A stretch of DNA of 64,000 bases from an uncultured Cellvibrio sp. (GCA_946480695.1 CAMLKG010000016.1:45887-109886), one strand, 5' to 3'; positions 20,141 to 30,145 are shown, counted from the first letter of the stretch. Program-made: numbers and translations. Notes: generated by a model not told the origin, from the sequence alone.

Positions 20141-20168
20141 GTTATAGCACTTTAACTTAAGCCTGCAA
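20141..20168 (-). promoter_or_regulatory. Candidate pilM operon promoter
   Basis: On the minus strand TTGCAG (20163-20168), a 16-bp spacer and TATAAC (20141-20146), about 37 nt before pilM. The facing gene ponA has a separate TATAAT at 20204-20209 on the plus strand but no convincing -35. Confidence 0.4.
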
Positions 20169-20259
20169 CAAACCGATGAATATGTAAACAGGCAAAAAGC
20201 CCGTATAATGCACGCCTCTTTCCCGCGAATTCGCTAACTCATTAATTCACATAGAAAAA

Positions 20260-22671
20260 ATGTTCAGTAAAAAATCCTTCTTCGGCATCATTTTCTGGCT
20301 GTTACTGGCTGGTACCAGTGTTACCCTGGTGACATTCGCGGGCCTTTATTTATATCTCAGCCCCAAACTACCTTCGGTCGACTCATTGAGGGAAGTTAAA
20401 TTACAGACCCCATTACGGGTTTATTCAAGCGACGGCAAACTTATTGGTGAATTTGGCGAACAGCGTCGCACTCCGCTCACTTATAACCAGATCCCGCCTC
20501 TTTATATAAAAGCTCTCCTCTCCGCCGAAGATGCAGAGTTCTTTGAGCATCATGGAGTTTCCGTAAAAGGCATGTTGCGCGCCGCATCACAAATTCTAAA
20601 GTCCGGCGCCATCCAATCCGGCGGAAGCACTATTACTCAACAGTTGGCACGTGATTTCTTTCTCACTCGCAAGCAAATCTTCTCACGCAAGTTTAACGAA
20701 ATCCTCTTATCCATTGAAATTGAAAGAAAATTCACCAAGGAAGAAATCCTCGAATTATTCAACAATAAGATGTTTTTCGGGAACCGCGCCTACGGCTTGC
20801 AAGCGGCCGCGCAAATTTATTACGGGAAGGATATTAAAGACCTTAGTGTCGCCCAGTACGCCATGATTGTCGGGGTATTGAAAGCGCCCTCCGCCTATAA
20901 CCCCCTGGCCAACCTCAAACGGGCAATGATCCGTCGCAATTGGATTATCGGGCGGATGTACGAGCTGGGCCATATCGATCATACAACCTACGAGGCGGCA
21001 ATCAACGAGCCCAACACCGCCAGTTACCATGGCACAACCCTGGATGTACAAGCGCCTTATATCGCGGAAATGGCCCGCCAGGAGGTGTTGGATAGATTTG
21101 GAGGCAAAGCCTACATTCAGGGTTACAAGGTTTACACCACAGTGGATAGCGCTATGCAAGCGACCGCCCAGACGGCCGTTTTAAAAGGCCTGATGGACTA
21201 CGATAAGCGCCACGGTTATCGCGGCCCCGAACGCCACCTCAACCCTTCACAGGATAGTGATTTCACTGACTGGCTGGACGAATTGCAAACCATCCCGGTA
21301 TTGGGCGGATTGGAACCTGCCGCCGTTGTGGACCTCACCAACAAGTCGGTTAAGGTTTTGACGAGTAACGGGGACTTTATTGACTTGGGATGGGAGCAAG
21401 GGCTTTCCAGTGTGCGGCCTTATATCACCGAAGACAGCCGCGGCGCAGCCTACACCGACGTGCGTGACTTTTTAAAGCCGGGCGATGTGGTCCGCATCAC
21501 CAAAGACAATGATGACCAATGGCATTTCAGCCAAGTACCGGCGGCCCAGGCGGCACTGGTCTCCCTTGATCCTGCTGATGGAGCCATACGCTCACTGGTC
21601 GGTGGCTTTGATTTCAATCAGAGCCATTACAATCGCGCAACCCAGGGAGCCCGCCAACCGGGCTCCAGCTTCAAACCCCTGCTTTATACCGCCGCGCTGG
21701 AAAATGGCTTTACCCCGGCATCCATAATTAATGACGCCCCCATCGTCATCGAAAACACAAGTACGGGAATTGCCTGGCGCCCGGAAAATGATGACGGCAA
21801 ATTCGCCGGCCCCATGCGAATGCGCCAGGCGCTCTATCGTTCGCGCAACCTGGTATCCATCCGCTTATTGCGCAGCATAGGTATGCAAACAGCATTGGAT
21901 AGCCTTGCAAGGTTCGGCTTTAATCCCAGGGAATTTCCACGCGACCTGACCCTTGCACTGGGCTCCCATGCCCTCACCCCCATGCAAATGGCTACCGCCT
22001 ATGCAAGCTTCGCCAACGGTGGCTTCAAGATAGACCCCTATCTCGTTACCCGGATTGAGGAGGATAACGGCAAGGTAGTTTACGAAGCCAAACCCAAGCG
22101 GGTATGCAAGGAATGCGAGAATCCCCAGTTACAGATAGGCGCTGATGGCTCGCTCATCCCCGCCTCCACCCTGGACGCCAGCGAGCGCGCCCCGCGGATC
22201 ATTGACGCCCGTATCGCCTACCTGATTGATTCCATGTTGCGCGATGTGGTGGATAAAGGTACTGGCCGCCTCGCCAAGCAATTAGGGCGCAAGGACCTGG
22301 CCGGCAAAACCGGCACCACCAATGGCCCGCGTGATACCTGGTTTTCGGGTTATAACCCCAATATCACCACCACTGTATGGGTGGGCTTTGATGCGAATAC
22401 ACTCCTGGGCAGGAAGGAGTTTGGCACTTCTGCCGCACTGCCTATCTGGATTGATTTTATGCGAACCGCGCTGGAAGGCTTGCCGGATCAATTACCGCGT
22501 CAACCGGAGGGCATAGTGACTGTACGCATTAATCCGGACACCGGAAAACCCGCTATGCCCGGTGACCCGGATGCAATTTTTGAAGTATTCCTGGGGGAAG
22601 ATACAGCGCGAACATCCGCCGCGGGCAACGAAACCAGTGAACAAGTCACCCTGCCGGAAGAGATTTTTTAG
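20260..22671 (+). CDS. mrcA: Penicillin-binding protein 1A (bifunctional glycosyltransferase/transpeptidase)
   Basis: An 803-residue class A PBP (ponA/mrcA). An N-terminal TM anchor (about 8-32) precedes a GT51 glycosyltransferase domain with catalytic Glu90 in LLSAEDAEFFEHHG and the GGSTITQQLARD motif. An OB-like ODD insertion (about 310-430) follows, then the transpeptidase: SxxK motif S469-S-F-K472, SRN (RSRNLVS) and KTGT at 683-686. It builds and cross-links peptidoglycan with LpoA-type activation in relatives. Divergent from pilM; its stop overlaps the thermonuclease stop by 4 nt tail to tail. Confidence 0.96.
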   Translation: MFSKKSFFGIIFWLLLAGTSVTLVTFAGLYLYLSPKLPSVDSLREVKLQTPLRVYSSDGKLIGEFGEQRRTPLTYNQIPPLYIKALLSAEDAEFFEHHGVSVKGMLRAASQILKSGAIQSGGSTITQQLARDFFLTRKQIFSRKFNEILLSIEIERKFTKEEILELFNNKMFFGNRAYGLQAAAQIYYGKDIKDLSVAQYAMIVGVLKAPSAYNPLANLKRAMIRRNWIIGRMYELGHIDHTTYEAAINEPNTASYHGTTLDVQAPYIAEMARQEVLDRFGGKAYIQGYKVYTTVDSAMQATAQTAVLKGLMDYDKRHGYRGPERHLNPSQDSDFTDWLDELQTIPVLGGLEPAAVVDLTNKSVKVLTSNGDFIDLGWEQGLSSVRPYITEDSRGAAYTDVRDFLKPGDVVRITKDNDDQWHFSQVPAAQAALVSLDPADGAIRSLVGGFDFNQSHYNRATQGARQPGSSFKPLLYTAALENGFTPASIINDAPIVIENTSTGIAWRPENDDGKFAGPMRMRQALYRSRNLVSIRLLRSIGMQTALDSLARFGFNPREFPRDLTLALGSHALTPMQMATAYASFANGGFKIDPYLVTRIEEDNGKVVYEAKPKRVCKECENPQLQIGADGSLIPASTLDASERAPRIIDARIAYLIDSMLRDVVDKGTGRLAKQLGRKDLAGKTGTTNGPRDTWFSGYNPNITTTVWVGFDANTLLGRKEFGTSAALPIWIDFMRTALEGLPDQLPRQPEGIVTVRINPDTGKPAMPGDPDAIFEVFLGEDTARTSAAGNETSEQVTLPEEIF

Positions 22672-23486
22672 TCGCCTTTTACTACCTTCAAGGATGAAGG
22701 TGCGCGAACATCCATCATCAGCGATTTGAAACGACGTTTGCCGTTTTGCTTACCGCCCTGGCGGGCAGTAATCCAACCGCGGACTTCGAGGGTTTTACCG
22801 ACCAACGCCTGCCAATCGGATGCCGAATAGCGGAACGGCCCCCAGTCAGACTTCTTAACCTGTGCAACCAGATCGCCGTCAAATTCAATCCATACTGATG
22901 AATTAACATCTACCCGGGTGACCCTGCCCCGCACCACACGAAAGCCGGTATCGGACAAGCCAAGCGCCGAGGCCGGATAAGCATTCCAATAAGTGTTGCG
23001 CCACACACCTGACGGATTTTTCCGCGCGCGCGTTTCTATGGCCAGCAGGCAGGATTCCTGGGTGCGATTTGGCGGAACGGAAATTTGAATGGCCATGCCC
23101 GCGCGAAGTTGTTCAACGGCCAGGCTGCGGCCGGATCTATCGTAAACATGCGCAAGCCAGCGCCCATAATGGTCGCGCTTTTCTGCCTCAAAACCCAGGC
23201 GCACTTCACCCCCCGAACGGGCCACAAACTGGCGCGCACTCACCAGCGACTCCCGCCCCAACGGCTGGCCGCGCTTTTGGCCCACCGTAATTTCCGGCGC
23301 ATTGATACCCAGCACCCGCACTGAGCGGCCGTCGCTTAATTTGAGGGTATCACCATCCTGCACCCGATCCACACCAACAAGCGCGGTTTCAGGATAGCCG
23401 CAATCGGCCAATACCCCGACCACAGGTAACAGGCATAAAAAAACGCCAGCGATTTTGTGCGCTGGCGTTTTCAGGATTCGCGGCAT
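22668..23486 (-). CDS. Secreted thermonuclease (SNase-like) family protein
   Basis: A 272-residue protein. A Sec-type signal peptide (about 1-30, ending near VLADCG) is followed by a staphylococcal-nuclease OB-fold domain: DRVQDGDTLKL (metal Asp), RVLGINAPE (Arg/Asp-Ala-Pro-Glu) and RDHYGRWLAHVY (catalytic Arg). A C-terminal region of about 100 residues follows, which may be a second OB fold (VRGRVTRVDVNSSVWIEFDGD). The ATG at 23486 is chosen; the frame could also open at a TTG at 23501, and neither has a good ribosome site. The rpmE terminator lies inside its signal-peptide coding region. Confidence 0.8.
   Translation of the reverse strand: MPRILKTPAHKIAGVFLCLLPVVGVLADCGYPETALVGVDRVQDGDTLKLSDGRSVRVLGINAPEITVGQKRGQPLGRESLVSARQFVARSGGEVRLGFEAEKRDHYGRWLAHVYDRSGRSLAVEQLRAGMAIQISVPPNRTQESCLLAIETRARKNPSGVWRNTYWNAYPASALGLSDTGFRVVRGRVTRVDVNSSVWIEFDGDLVAQVKKSDWGPFRYSASDWQALVGKTLEVRGWITARQGGKQNGKRRFKSLMMDVRAPSSLKVVKGD
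23437..23471 (-). terminator. Intrinsic terminator of rpmE, inside the start of the thermonuclease gene
   Basis: Read on the minus strand: stem AACGCCAGCG/CGCTGGCGTT (23460-23469 and 23442-23451) with an 8-nt loop and a run of T's (23437-23443). It lies 42 nt past the rpmE stop and within the first codons of the thermonuclease ORF. Confidence 0.88.
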
Positions 23487-23512
23487 CAGCTTAAGCTGCA
23501 AGGGACACCCAA

Positions 23513-23734
23513 TTATTTCTTGGCAGTGCCGATACGGCTGCCGAAACGCTTGGTGAAACGATCGATACGGCCCCCGGTATCAACGATTTTTTGCTTGCCG
23601 GTATAGAACGGGTGGCACACGCCACACACATCAACATGGAAATCTTTACCCAGGGTTGAACGGGTTTTGAAAGTGTTGCCGCAGCTGCAGTTAACCGCCA
23701 CTTCAACGTAATTTGGATGAATGTCTGCTTTCAT
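23513..23734 (-). CDS. rpmE: 50S ribosomal protein L31 (zinc-binding, C+ type)
   Basis: A 73-residue ribosomal protein. Start at ATG 23734 (MKADIHPNY), the universal L31 N-terminus, with AAGG about 9 nt upstream; the longer frame to 23788 is not used. Cysteines in NCSCGN and VCGVCHPFY make this the zinc-binding C+ form, usual in zinc-replete conditions (the C- paralogue is Zur-regulated in many species). Monocistronic, with its own terminator. Confidence 0.97.
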   Translation of the reverse strand: MKADIHPNYVEVAVNCSCGNTFKTRSTLGKDFHVDVCGVCHPFYTGKQKIVDTGGRIDRFTKRFGSRIGTAKK

Positions 23735-23993
23735 GATGAATGCCTTCGTAAGCTGTGCCGCCACCGGGTCTATTGCCTGGCACCGCACATAGGTTAAAAA
23801 AAACGGCTGTTTTCAGGGAGCGGGGATACTATCAGAAAAAAATGCCAGCGCAACCGCAAAGCGGGATTTCGCCTGAAAAATAATCACTTGATGGAGATAT
23901 TCCGGCCAATTACCAGGCAAATACACCAGCTCGCGATTTGGTGGGGTGAGATGAGGTATCCTGCCGCCAGGTGACCCCGGAACGATTCCAAAG

Positions 23994-26213
23994 ATGCATG
24001 AAACCAGACTCCTCGAAATCGCACTGCCAGTTCCGCTAAGGCGCAATTTTGATTACTTACCACCAGTCGATTGGCCTTCCGCAATGGTAGATTCCCTGCA
24101 AGCGGGAACCCTGGTTCGAGCGCCCTTTGGCCGCCAGGAATTGGTTGGGGTGTTGGTTGCGATCAAATCAGTTAGCGCACACCAACTGGATAAGCTGCGC
24201 CCGGCTTACGGGATTATTGAACAACAGCCGGTGTTAGACCCGGAGCTATTGGCGCTGTGCCAATGGGCCGCGGACTATTATCAAGCTCCCCTGGGCGAGG
24301 CATTGCAGGCGGCTTTGCCGGTATTGTTGCGCCAGGGCGAGCCGGCGCGCATGCGCGGTGAACAGGCGTTTATGCTAACAACCGAGGGAAAGGGCTTACC
24401 GGAAGGTGCATTGAAACGCTCACCCAGGCAGGCAATGCTGGTCGCAGAGCTACAGAAACAACCCTATTTATTGCGGGATGCCCTGGAGCGGCTGGAGATA
24501 CCACGCAGCATCGCCAGAGCGCTGATTGCCAAAGGACTGGTAAAAATGGAGGTAATATATCCCGTAGCTAACGAGCCATCATGCGGCCTTCTTAATGAGC
24601 GACCACTCACTCTCACCGACGAGCAAGAACAAGCCCTGGCCCAAATCGACCTCGCTGGATTCAAAACCTATTTATTAGATGGCGCCACCGGCAGTGGTAA
24701 AACCGAGATTTACTTGCAAGCCATTGAACACTGCCTCAACCAGGGCAAACAGGCCCTGGTGCTGGTGCCGGAAATTGGCCTGACACCCCAGACCATCCAG
24801 CGCTTCCAACGCCGGTTTGCTGTTCCGGTCGCGGCGCTCCACTCCGGATTAAATGATCGGGAGCGCCTGGATGCCTGGCTCCAGGCGCGCGCGGGTATAG
24901 CCCGCATTGTAATTGGTACCCGCTCGGCGCTGTTCACGCCTTTCCAATCATTGGGAATCATCATCATTGATGAAGAGCATGATGGATCGTTCAAGCAGCA
25001 GGATGGTTTCCGCTATTCGGCGCGCGACCTGGCGGCAGTGCGCGCGCACCGATTGAACATTCCGCTGATCCTCGGCTCAGCTACCCCGTCACTCGAAACC
25101 CTGCACAATGCGCTCCAGGGGCGCTATCAGCACCTGCAGTTGAAAGCACGTGCCGGTAGTGCCAAACCACCGCATATCCAACTGCTGGATATTCGCGGTG
25201 AAATACTCCACGAGGGCTTTGCCCAGGCCAGTATCGACGCAATTGGCGAAACCCTCGCGCAGGGCAACCAGGTGCTGGTGTTCCTTAATCGCCGCGGCTA
25301 TGCCCCCACCCTGGAGTGCCACGACTGCGGCTGGCTCGCCAATTGCCATTTTTGCGATGCGCGCATGACCGTACACCAGACTCCGCGCCATTTGCATTGC
25401 CATCACTGCGATCACCAACGCGCCCTGCCGCGCCGCTGCCCGCAATGCAATTCAAGCCATCTGCAACCTATTGGCCAAGGCACCGAGCGCAGCGAGCTGG
25501 TGCTACAGGAATTGTTTCCGCAACAAAACATTATCCGCGTGGACCGCGATTCCACTCGCACTAGGAATGCCATGCAAAAGCTGCTGGAAGATGTGCACAA
25601 GGGTGCGCCCTGTATTTTAGTCGGTACGCAAATGCTCGCCAAAGGCCACCACTTTGCAGATGTCACACTGGTAGTCATTATTGATGCCGATGCCGGTTTA
25701 TTCAGCACCGATTTTCGCGGCCCTGAACGTATGGGCCAATTGTTGCTGCAAGTTGCGGGGCGCGCAGGGCGTGCGGAAAAACCGGGGCGAGTCATTTTGC
25801 AAAGTAACCATACCGACCATCCGCTGGTGCAAACCCTGGTGACGCGCGGTTACCACGCGCTTGCTGGATTGATTTTGCATGAACGCCAGCTTACGGCATT
25901 ACCGCCCTACCGCCATCTCGCGCTGATTCGCGCGGAAAGCAAAATCCCGCAAAAGGCGATTGACTTGCTCGCTTATGCCCGCCAGCAGGCGGAAGCCTTC
26001 GCGCCAGCCAGCCCGGCACTCGGTTATCTCGGCCCACTGCCCGCGCTTATGGAAAAACGCGGCGATAGGTTTCGCTATCAATTGCAAATCAGCAGTTCAC
26101 AACGCAAACCCTTGCAGCAACTGCTAACTGAATTAGCCTTGCAACTTGAAGCCAGTTCGCTTGCCAAAGCAGTGCGCTGGTCGATAGATGTAGACCCTCA
26201 GGAAATGGGTTAA
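23994..26213 (+). CDS. priA: Primosomal protein N' (replication restart helicase PriA)
   Basis: A 739-residue 3'-5' DNA helicase that reloads the replisome at stalled forks. Order: 3' DNA-binding domain (1-105), winged helix, helicase lobe 1 with Walker A GATGSGKTE (230-238) and DEEH, a zinc-binding domain with eight cysteines (CHDCGWLANCHFC ... CHHC ... CPQC) inserted near 440-480, then helicase lobe 2 (GTQMLAKGHHF; QVAGRAGR) and a C-terminal domain. Length is typical. rpmE is divergent upstream, as in E. coli and Pseudomonas. Confidence 0.96.
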   Translation: MHETRLLEIALPVPLRRNFDYLPPVDWPSAMVDSLQAGTLVRAPFGRQELVGVLVAIKSVSAHQLDKLRPAYGIIEQQPVLDPELLALCQWAADYYQAPLGEALQAALPVLLRQGEPARMRGEQAFMLTTEGKGLPEGALKRSPRQAMLVAELQKQPYLLRDALERLEIPRSIARALIAKGLVKMEVIYPVANEPSCGLLNERPLTLTDEQEQALAQIDLAGFKTYLLDGATGSGKTEIYLQAIEHCLNQGKQALVLVPEIGLTPQTIQRFQRRFAVPVAALHSGLNDRERLDAWLQARAGIARIVIGTRSALFTPFQSLGIIIIDEEHDGSFKQQDGFRYSARDLAAVRAHRLNIPLILGSATPSLETLHNALQGRYQHLQLKARAGSAKPPHIQLLDIRGEILHEGFAQASIDAIGETLAQGNQVLVFLNRRGYAPTLECHDCGWLANCHFCDARMTVHQTPRHLHCHHCDHQRALPRRCPQCNSSHLQPIGQGTERSELVLQELFPQQNIIRVDRDSTRTRNAMQKLLEDVHKGAPCILVGTQMLAKGHHFADVTLVVIIDADAGLFSTDFRGPERMGQLLLQVAGRAGRAEKPGRVILQSNHTDHPLVQTLVTRGYHALAGLILHERQLTALPPYRHLALIRAESKIPQKAIDLLAYARQQAEAFAPASPALGYLGPLPALMEKRGDRFRYQLQISSSQRKPLQQLLTELALQLEASSLAKAVRWSIDVDPQEMG

Positions 26214-26306
26214 CCGCTGCATAGCGAATAGAGCCATGCATTCTAGTGACTGGGCCTGCCAATCCCTTTACAATCGCGCCCTGATTTTTTAGCCAGTAAC
26301 GATTCC

Positions 26307-26852
26307 ATGAGCAGAGACTTCGCCAAAAAGGGCCGCACACCGGCCAAACGCAATAGCAGCAACGGCCAGACACCAGCCTGGTTATGGTTTGTGGCGGGCC
26401 TGGTGATGGGAGCGTTTGCGGCAAGTTATTATTTCATTAAGAATCCGGTGGAAGCGCCTGCGCCCAAGGAAGAACCCAAAGCGAAAGTCACGGAAAACAA
26501 AGCCCCCAAGCCCCGTTTCGACTTCTACAAATTGCTCCAGGAAAGCGAAACCATTGTTCCCGCCAGCGAGGCCAATGGCGAAGAAAAGCCCGCGCAGCAG
26601 GAAGCAGGCGTTGAATACCTGATCCAGGTAGGCTCCTTCCCCAAAGCGGAAGACGCCGATAAATTGCGCGCGCAACTTATCCTGTTAAATCTGGATGCCG
26701 GTATCGAAAGGGTGGAAATCCGCAAAGGCGAAATCTGGCACCGCGTCGTTGTTGGTCCTTTCGATAATCAAAATGCGCTCACCAGCGCCCGCTCGCAATT
26801 GGTGAAGAACGAGTACAACGCACTGGTTCTGAAACGCGCTAAAGCCAGGTAG
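26307..26852 (+). CDS. SPOR-domain membrane protein (FtsN-like)
   Basis: A 181-residue bitopic protein: a basic cytoplasmic N-terminus (SRDFAKKGRTPAKRN), a TM helix (about 28-48, WLWFVAGLVMGAFAASYYF), a Lys/Glu/Pro-rich linker and a C-terminal SPOR domain (EYLIQVGSFPKAEDADKLRAQL ... WHRVVVGPF). This is the FtsN layout and the gene sits between priA and hslVU, the same place as ftsN in E. coli (priA-cytR-ftsN-hslVU). It is shorter than E. coli FtsN (319). I would call it the FtsN equivalent but cannot show the essential helix. Confidence 0.8.
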   Translation: MSRDFAKKGRTPAKRNSSNGQTPAWLWFVAGLVMGAFAASYYFIKNPVEAPAPKEEPKAKVTENKAPKPRFDFYKLLQESETIVPASEANGEEKPAQQEAGVEYLIQVGSFPKAEDADKLRAQLILLNLDAGIERVEIRKGEIWHRVVVGPFDNQNALTSARSQLVKNEYNALVLKRAKAR

Positions 26853-26889
26853 CAGGCATTTCCATCCACACACCGCAAGAACAGCACCG

Positions 26890-26917
26890 CTTGAAAAAGC
26901 AGTGCCTGCCCCCACTT
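26890..26917 (+). promoter_or_regulatory. Sigma-32 (heat shock) type promoter for hslVU
   Basis: CTTGAAA (26890-26896), a 13-bp spacer and CCCCACTT (26910-26917) fit the RpoH consensus CTTGAAA-N11-16-CCCCATnT closely. It lies about 70 nt before hslV, a classic heat-shock operon. Confidence 0.75.
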
Positions 26918-26989
26918 TGCTAATTCCCGAGACGATGCCGCACCTGACGCCGGTGTCGTTTGCATCTGAACTTATTTAAAGGAAGTCCT

Positions 26990-27514
26990 GTGACTACGAT
27001 TCTCTCTGTTCGCCGCGAAGGCCAGGTGGTAATTGGTGGCGACGGCCAGGTATCCCTTGGCAATACCGTGATGAAAGGTAATGCGCGCAAAGTGCGCCGC
27101 CTGTACAAAAACCAGGTATTGGCCGGATTTGCCGGCGGCACCGCCGATGCATTCACCCTGTTCGAACGCTTTGAAGCCAAACTCGAAGCGCATAACGGGC
27201 AACTCACGCGCGCGGCCGTTGAATTGGCAAAAGATTGGCGAACGGATCGAAGCCTGCGACGACTGGAAGCATTGCTCGCTGTCGCCGATAAAGAAGCCTC
27301 GCTAATCATTACCGGTAACGGCGATGTTATCCAGCCCGAAGACGACCTGATTGCGATTGGCTCCGGTGGTAACTACGCCCAGGCGGCAGCGCGTGCACTG
27401 CTGGACAATACGTCCCTGGATGCGCGCAGCATTGTCGAAAAAGGCTTGAAGATTGCCGGCGATATTTGTGTGTTCACCAACCAGAATCACACCATCGAAA
27501 TCCTTGATTATTAA
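26990..27514 (+). CDS. hslV: ATP-dependent protease subunit HslV (ClpQ)
   Basis: A 174-residue proteasome-beta-like peptidase that forms the double hexamer core of HslUV. The GTG at 26990 is the start: after Met removal the next residue, Thr, is the N-terminal nucleophile (TTILSVRR), and AAGGA lies at the right distance. An upstream ATG at 26960 would bury this Thr and abolish activity. Other marks are [22 protein letters not shown] and [14 protein letters not shown]. Followed by hslU. Confidence 0.96.
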   Translation: MTTILSVRREGQVVIGGDGQVSLGNTVMKGNARKVRRLYKNQVLAGFAGGTADAFTLFERFEAKLEAHNGQLTRAAVELAKDWRTDRSLRRLEALLAVADKEASLIITGNGDVIQPEDDLIAIGSGGNYAQAAARALLDNTSLDARSIVEKGLKIAGDICVFTNQNHTIEILDY

Positions 27515-27615
27515 TTAATTATTAGCCCGGTGTTGTGGCGGGGCGCAGCCTCTGACAGCCCACACAGTCCCCGCCAACACAGCCATCAACGTACAAAGAT
27601 ACCAACGAGTTTTCT

Positions 27616-28938
27616 ATGTCCTCTATGACCCCGCGCGAAATCGTGCACGAATTGGATAAACATATTATCGGCCAGGCAAATGCCAAACGCGCAGTTGCCA
27701 TTGCCCTGCGCAACCGTTGGCGCCGTATGCAGGTGCCGATGGATATGCGCAATGAAATCACGCCCAAAAATATTTTGATGATCGGCCCCACCGGCGTGGG
27801 CAAAACGGAAATTGCGCGCCGCCTGGCGAAACTTGCCAATGCGCCGTTTATTAAGGTGGAAGCCACCAAATTTACCGAAGTCGGATATGTCGGCCGCGAT
27901 GTCGAATCCATTATTCGCGATTTGGTAGATGTCGCGATAAAAATGCGCCGCGAGCAAGCGGTGAAATCGGTACAACATCGCGCAGCAGAAGCTGCTGAAG
28001 AGCGTATTCTGGATGTGCTGTTACCGCCAGCGCGGAATATATCTCCCGAAGAAAGCAAACATGAATCCGGTACACGCCAGGTATTTCGTAAAAAATTACG
28101 CGAAGGCGAACTGGACGATAAAGAAATTGAAATTGATCTTGCTGCCACTCCGGTGGGCGTGGAAATTATGGCACCACCCGGTATGGAAGAAATGACCAAC
28201 CAATTACAAAGCATGTTTTCATCCCTCGGGCGCGAGAAATTTAAAAAAACCAAAATCACCGTAAAAAAAGCCTTCAAACAATTGCAGGATGAAGAAGCGG
28301 CAAAACTGGTCAGCGAAGACGATATCAAAGCCCAGGCCATTGAAGCTGCCGAACAAAACGGCATTGTCTTTATTGATGAAATCGACAAGGTTGCCCGTCG
28401 CGGAAACGTGAGCGGTGCCGATGTCTCGCGTGAAGGGGTGCAACGCGATTTATTACCCTTGATCGAAGGCTGCACCGTTTCAACCAAACACGGCATGATC
28501 AAAACCGACCATATCTTGTTTATCACCTCGGGCGCATTCCATTTAAGCAAACCCTCGGATTTGATTCCGGAATTGCAAGGCCGCTTGCCTATTCGCGTGG
28601 AATTGCAAGCCCTGACACCGGAAGATTTTGAACGCATCCTCACCGAACCCAAGGCATCACTCACGGAGCAGCAGCAAGCGTTGCTTAAAACAGAAGGCGT
28701 GGATATTTCGTTTACCAGGGAGGGCATCCGCCGCATTGCGGAAACCGCTTATGATGTAAATGAACGCACCGAAAATATCGGCGCACGCCGTTTGCATACG
28801 ATTCTGGAAAGATTATTGGAAGATATTTCCTTCGACGCCGGCAATGGAAACAATTGCGTGGAAATTGATGCTGCCTATGTGGAAAAACACTTGGGTGAAC
28901 TGGCAAAAAATGAAGACTTGAGCCGATATATCCTCTAA
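27616..28938 (+). CDS. hslU: ATP-dependent protease ATPase subunit HslU (ClpY)
   Basis: A 440-residue AAA+ unfoldase that feeds substrates to Hsl[18 protein letters not shown] is the family N-terminus; Walker [10 protein letters not shown] is at 57-65, the pore loop is GYVGRD, Walker B is VFIDEIDK, and sensor 2 is in [17 protein letters not shown]. The intermediate I domain spans about 110-240. Stop and next start overlap by one base (TAATG). Confidence 0.97.
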   Translation: MSSMTPREIVHELDKHIIGQANAKRAVAIALRNRWRRMQVPMDMRNEITPKNILMIGPTGVGKTEIARRLAKLANAPFIKVEATKFTEVGYVGRDVESIIRDLVDVAIKMRREQAVKSVQHRAAEAAEERILDVLLPPARNISPEESKHESGTRQVFRKKLREGELDDKEIEIDLAATPVGVEIMAPPGMEEMTNQLQSMFSSLGREKFKKTKITVKKAFKQLQDEEAAKLVSEDDIKAQAIEAAEQNGIVFIDEIDKVARRGNVSGADVSREGVQRDLLPLIEGCTVSTKHGMIKTDHILFITSGAFHLSKPSDLIPELQGRLPIRVELQALTPEDFERILTEPKASLTEQQQALLKTEGVDISFTREGIRRIAETAYDVNERTENIGARRLHTILERLLEDISFDAGNGNNCVEIDAAYVEKHLGELAKNEDLSRYIL

Positions 28939-29318
28939 TGAACCACATTCCCGCCAAAATCAAACTGCATAAGCAATCGCAACAACTGGAATTGTATTTT
29001 AGTGGCGAGCAATTTTTATTGCCCGCCGAATTCCTGCGGGTTTATTCCCCCAGCGCTGAAGTCAAAGGCCATGGTCCCGGGCAGGAGGTATTGCAGTTCG
29101 GCAAGAAGGATGTTGCGATCACCGACATTGAACGCGCCGGGAATTACGCGCTCAAAATAATTTTCAGCGATGGCCATGACACAGGTATTTACACCTGGAA
29201 CTACCTTTACGAATTGGGGAAAAACCGGGAACAACTGTGGAATGATTATCTGCAAAAACTTCACGACGCCGGAAAAAGCCGTGAGAAAGATACCAGCGTC
29301 GTAAAGTTTATCAATTGA
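28938..29318 (+). CDS. DUF971 (GBBH-like N-terminal domain) protein
   Basis: A 126-residue protein of the DUF971 family, related to the N-terminal domain of gamma-butyrobetaine hydroxylase. Conserved blocks are FLLPAEFLRVYSPSAEVKGHGPGQ, NYALKIIFSDGHDTGIYTWNYLYELG. Members often sit directly after hslU in gammaproteobacteria and have been proposed to have a link to Fe-S or Mrp-like functions, but no role is proven. Overlaps hslU by one base, so it is part of the heat-shock operon. Confidence 0.85.
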   Translation: MNHIPAKIKLHKQSQQLELYFSGEQFLLPAEFLRVYSPSAEVKGHGPGQEVLQFGKKDVAITDIERAGNYALKIIFSDGHDTGIYTWNYLYELGKNREQLWNDYLQKLHDAGKSREKDTSVVKFIN

Positions 29319-29320
29319 AA

Positions 29321-30145
29321 TTATTCGACGCCGCTCCAGGTTACCACGCCGGTATAGGCGGTTATCAAAATGGCCAGCCCGAAGACAATTCGATACCAGG
29401 CGAACACTTCGTAAGTATGGTTAGCCACAAAACGCACCAGCGTCCTTACCGCCAGCCAGGCACTCAAAAATGCGGTAATAAATCCCGCGGCAAACATGGG
29501 CACATCGCCGGTGTGCAATAAGTCGCGGTGTTTATAAATATCGTAAAAGGTTGCGGCAAACATCGTAGGCACAGCGAGGAAGAATGAAAACTCCGCGGCA
29601 ACCTTGCGGTCAAGGCCGATAAACAGGCCACCGATAATCGTCGCTCCCGAACGGGACGTACCCGGCACCATGGACACTACCTGGAACAACCCCACCTTAA
29701 GCGCATCCTTCCAGCTCATATCATCCACATTATGCACACGTACCTGATGTGTACGGCGTTCCGCCCAGAGGATCACTATGCCGCCCAAAATTAACATGGC
29801 GGCCACACTCAGCGGATTGAATAAATAGGTTTTGATAATAGAGATAAACATCACACCGATAATCGCGGCGGGTAAAAATGCAATGAGCAGGTTGGCAATA
29901 AACTTTTGCGCCTGTGTGTCGTTAAACATTCCCAGTGCCACACCGATAAATTTTTTCCGATATTCAACCACTACAGCAAGGATGGCGCCTAACTGGATAG
30001 CAATTTCAAACACACGGCCATCGTTATGGAAATTGATCACATCCGCGGCCACAATCAAATGGCCGGTACTGGAGATAGGTAAAAATTCAGTAAGGCCCTC
30101 AACTACACCTAATACAATCGCTTTGATAATCAGTAAAAAATCCAC
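29321..30145 (-). CDS. uppP: Undecaprenyl-diphosphatase UppP (BacA)
   Basis: A 274-residue integral membrane phosphatase that recycles undecaprenyl-PP to undecaprenyl-P for peptidoglycan and polysaccharide export, and gives bacitracin resistance. The active-site motifs are VVEGLTEFLPISSTGH and PGTSRSGATI. The start is the GTG at 30145, with GGAG 6 nt upstream and the length of E. coli UppP (273); the longer frame from 30208 is not supported. Convergent with the DUF971 gene with only 2 nt between the stops and no terminator visible. Confidence 0.95.
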   Translation of the reverse strand: MDFLLIIKAIVLGVVEGLTEFLPISSTGHLIVAADVINFHNDGRVFEIAIQLGAILAVVVEYRKKFIGVALGMFNDTQAQKFIANLLIAFLPAAIIGVMFISIIKTYLFNPLSVAAMLILGGIVILWAERRTHQVRVHNVDDMSWKDALKVGLFQVVSMVPGTSRSGATIIGGLFIGLDRKVAAEFSFFLAVPTMFAATFYDIYKHRDLLHTGDVPMFAAGFITAFLSAWLAVRTLVRFVANHTYEVFAWYRIVFGLAILITAYTGVVTWSGVE

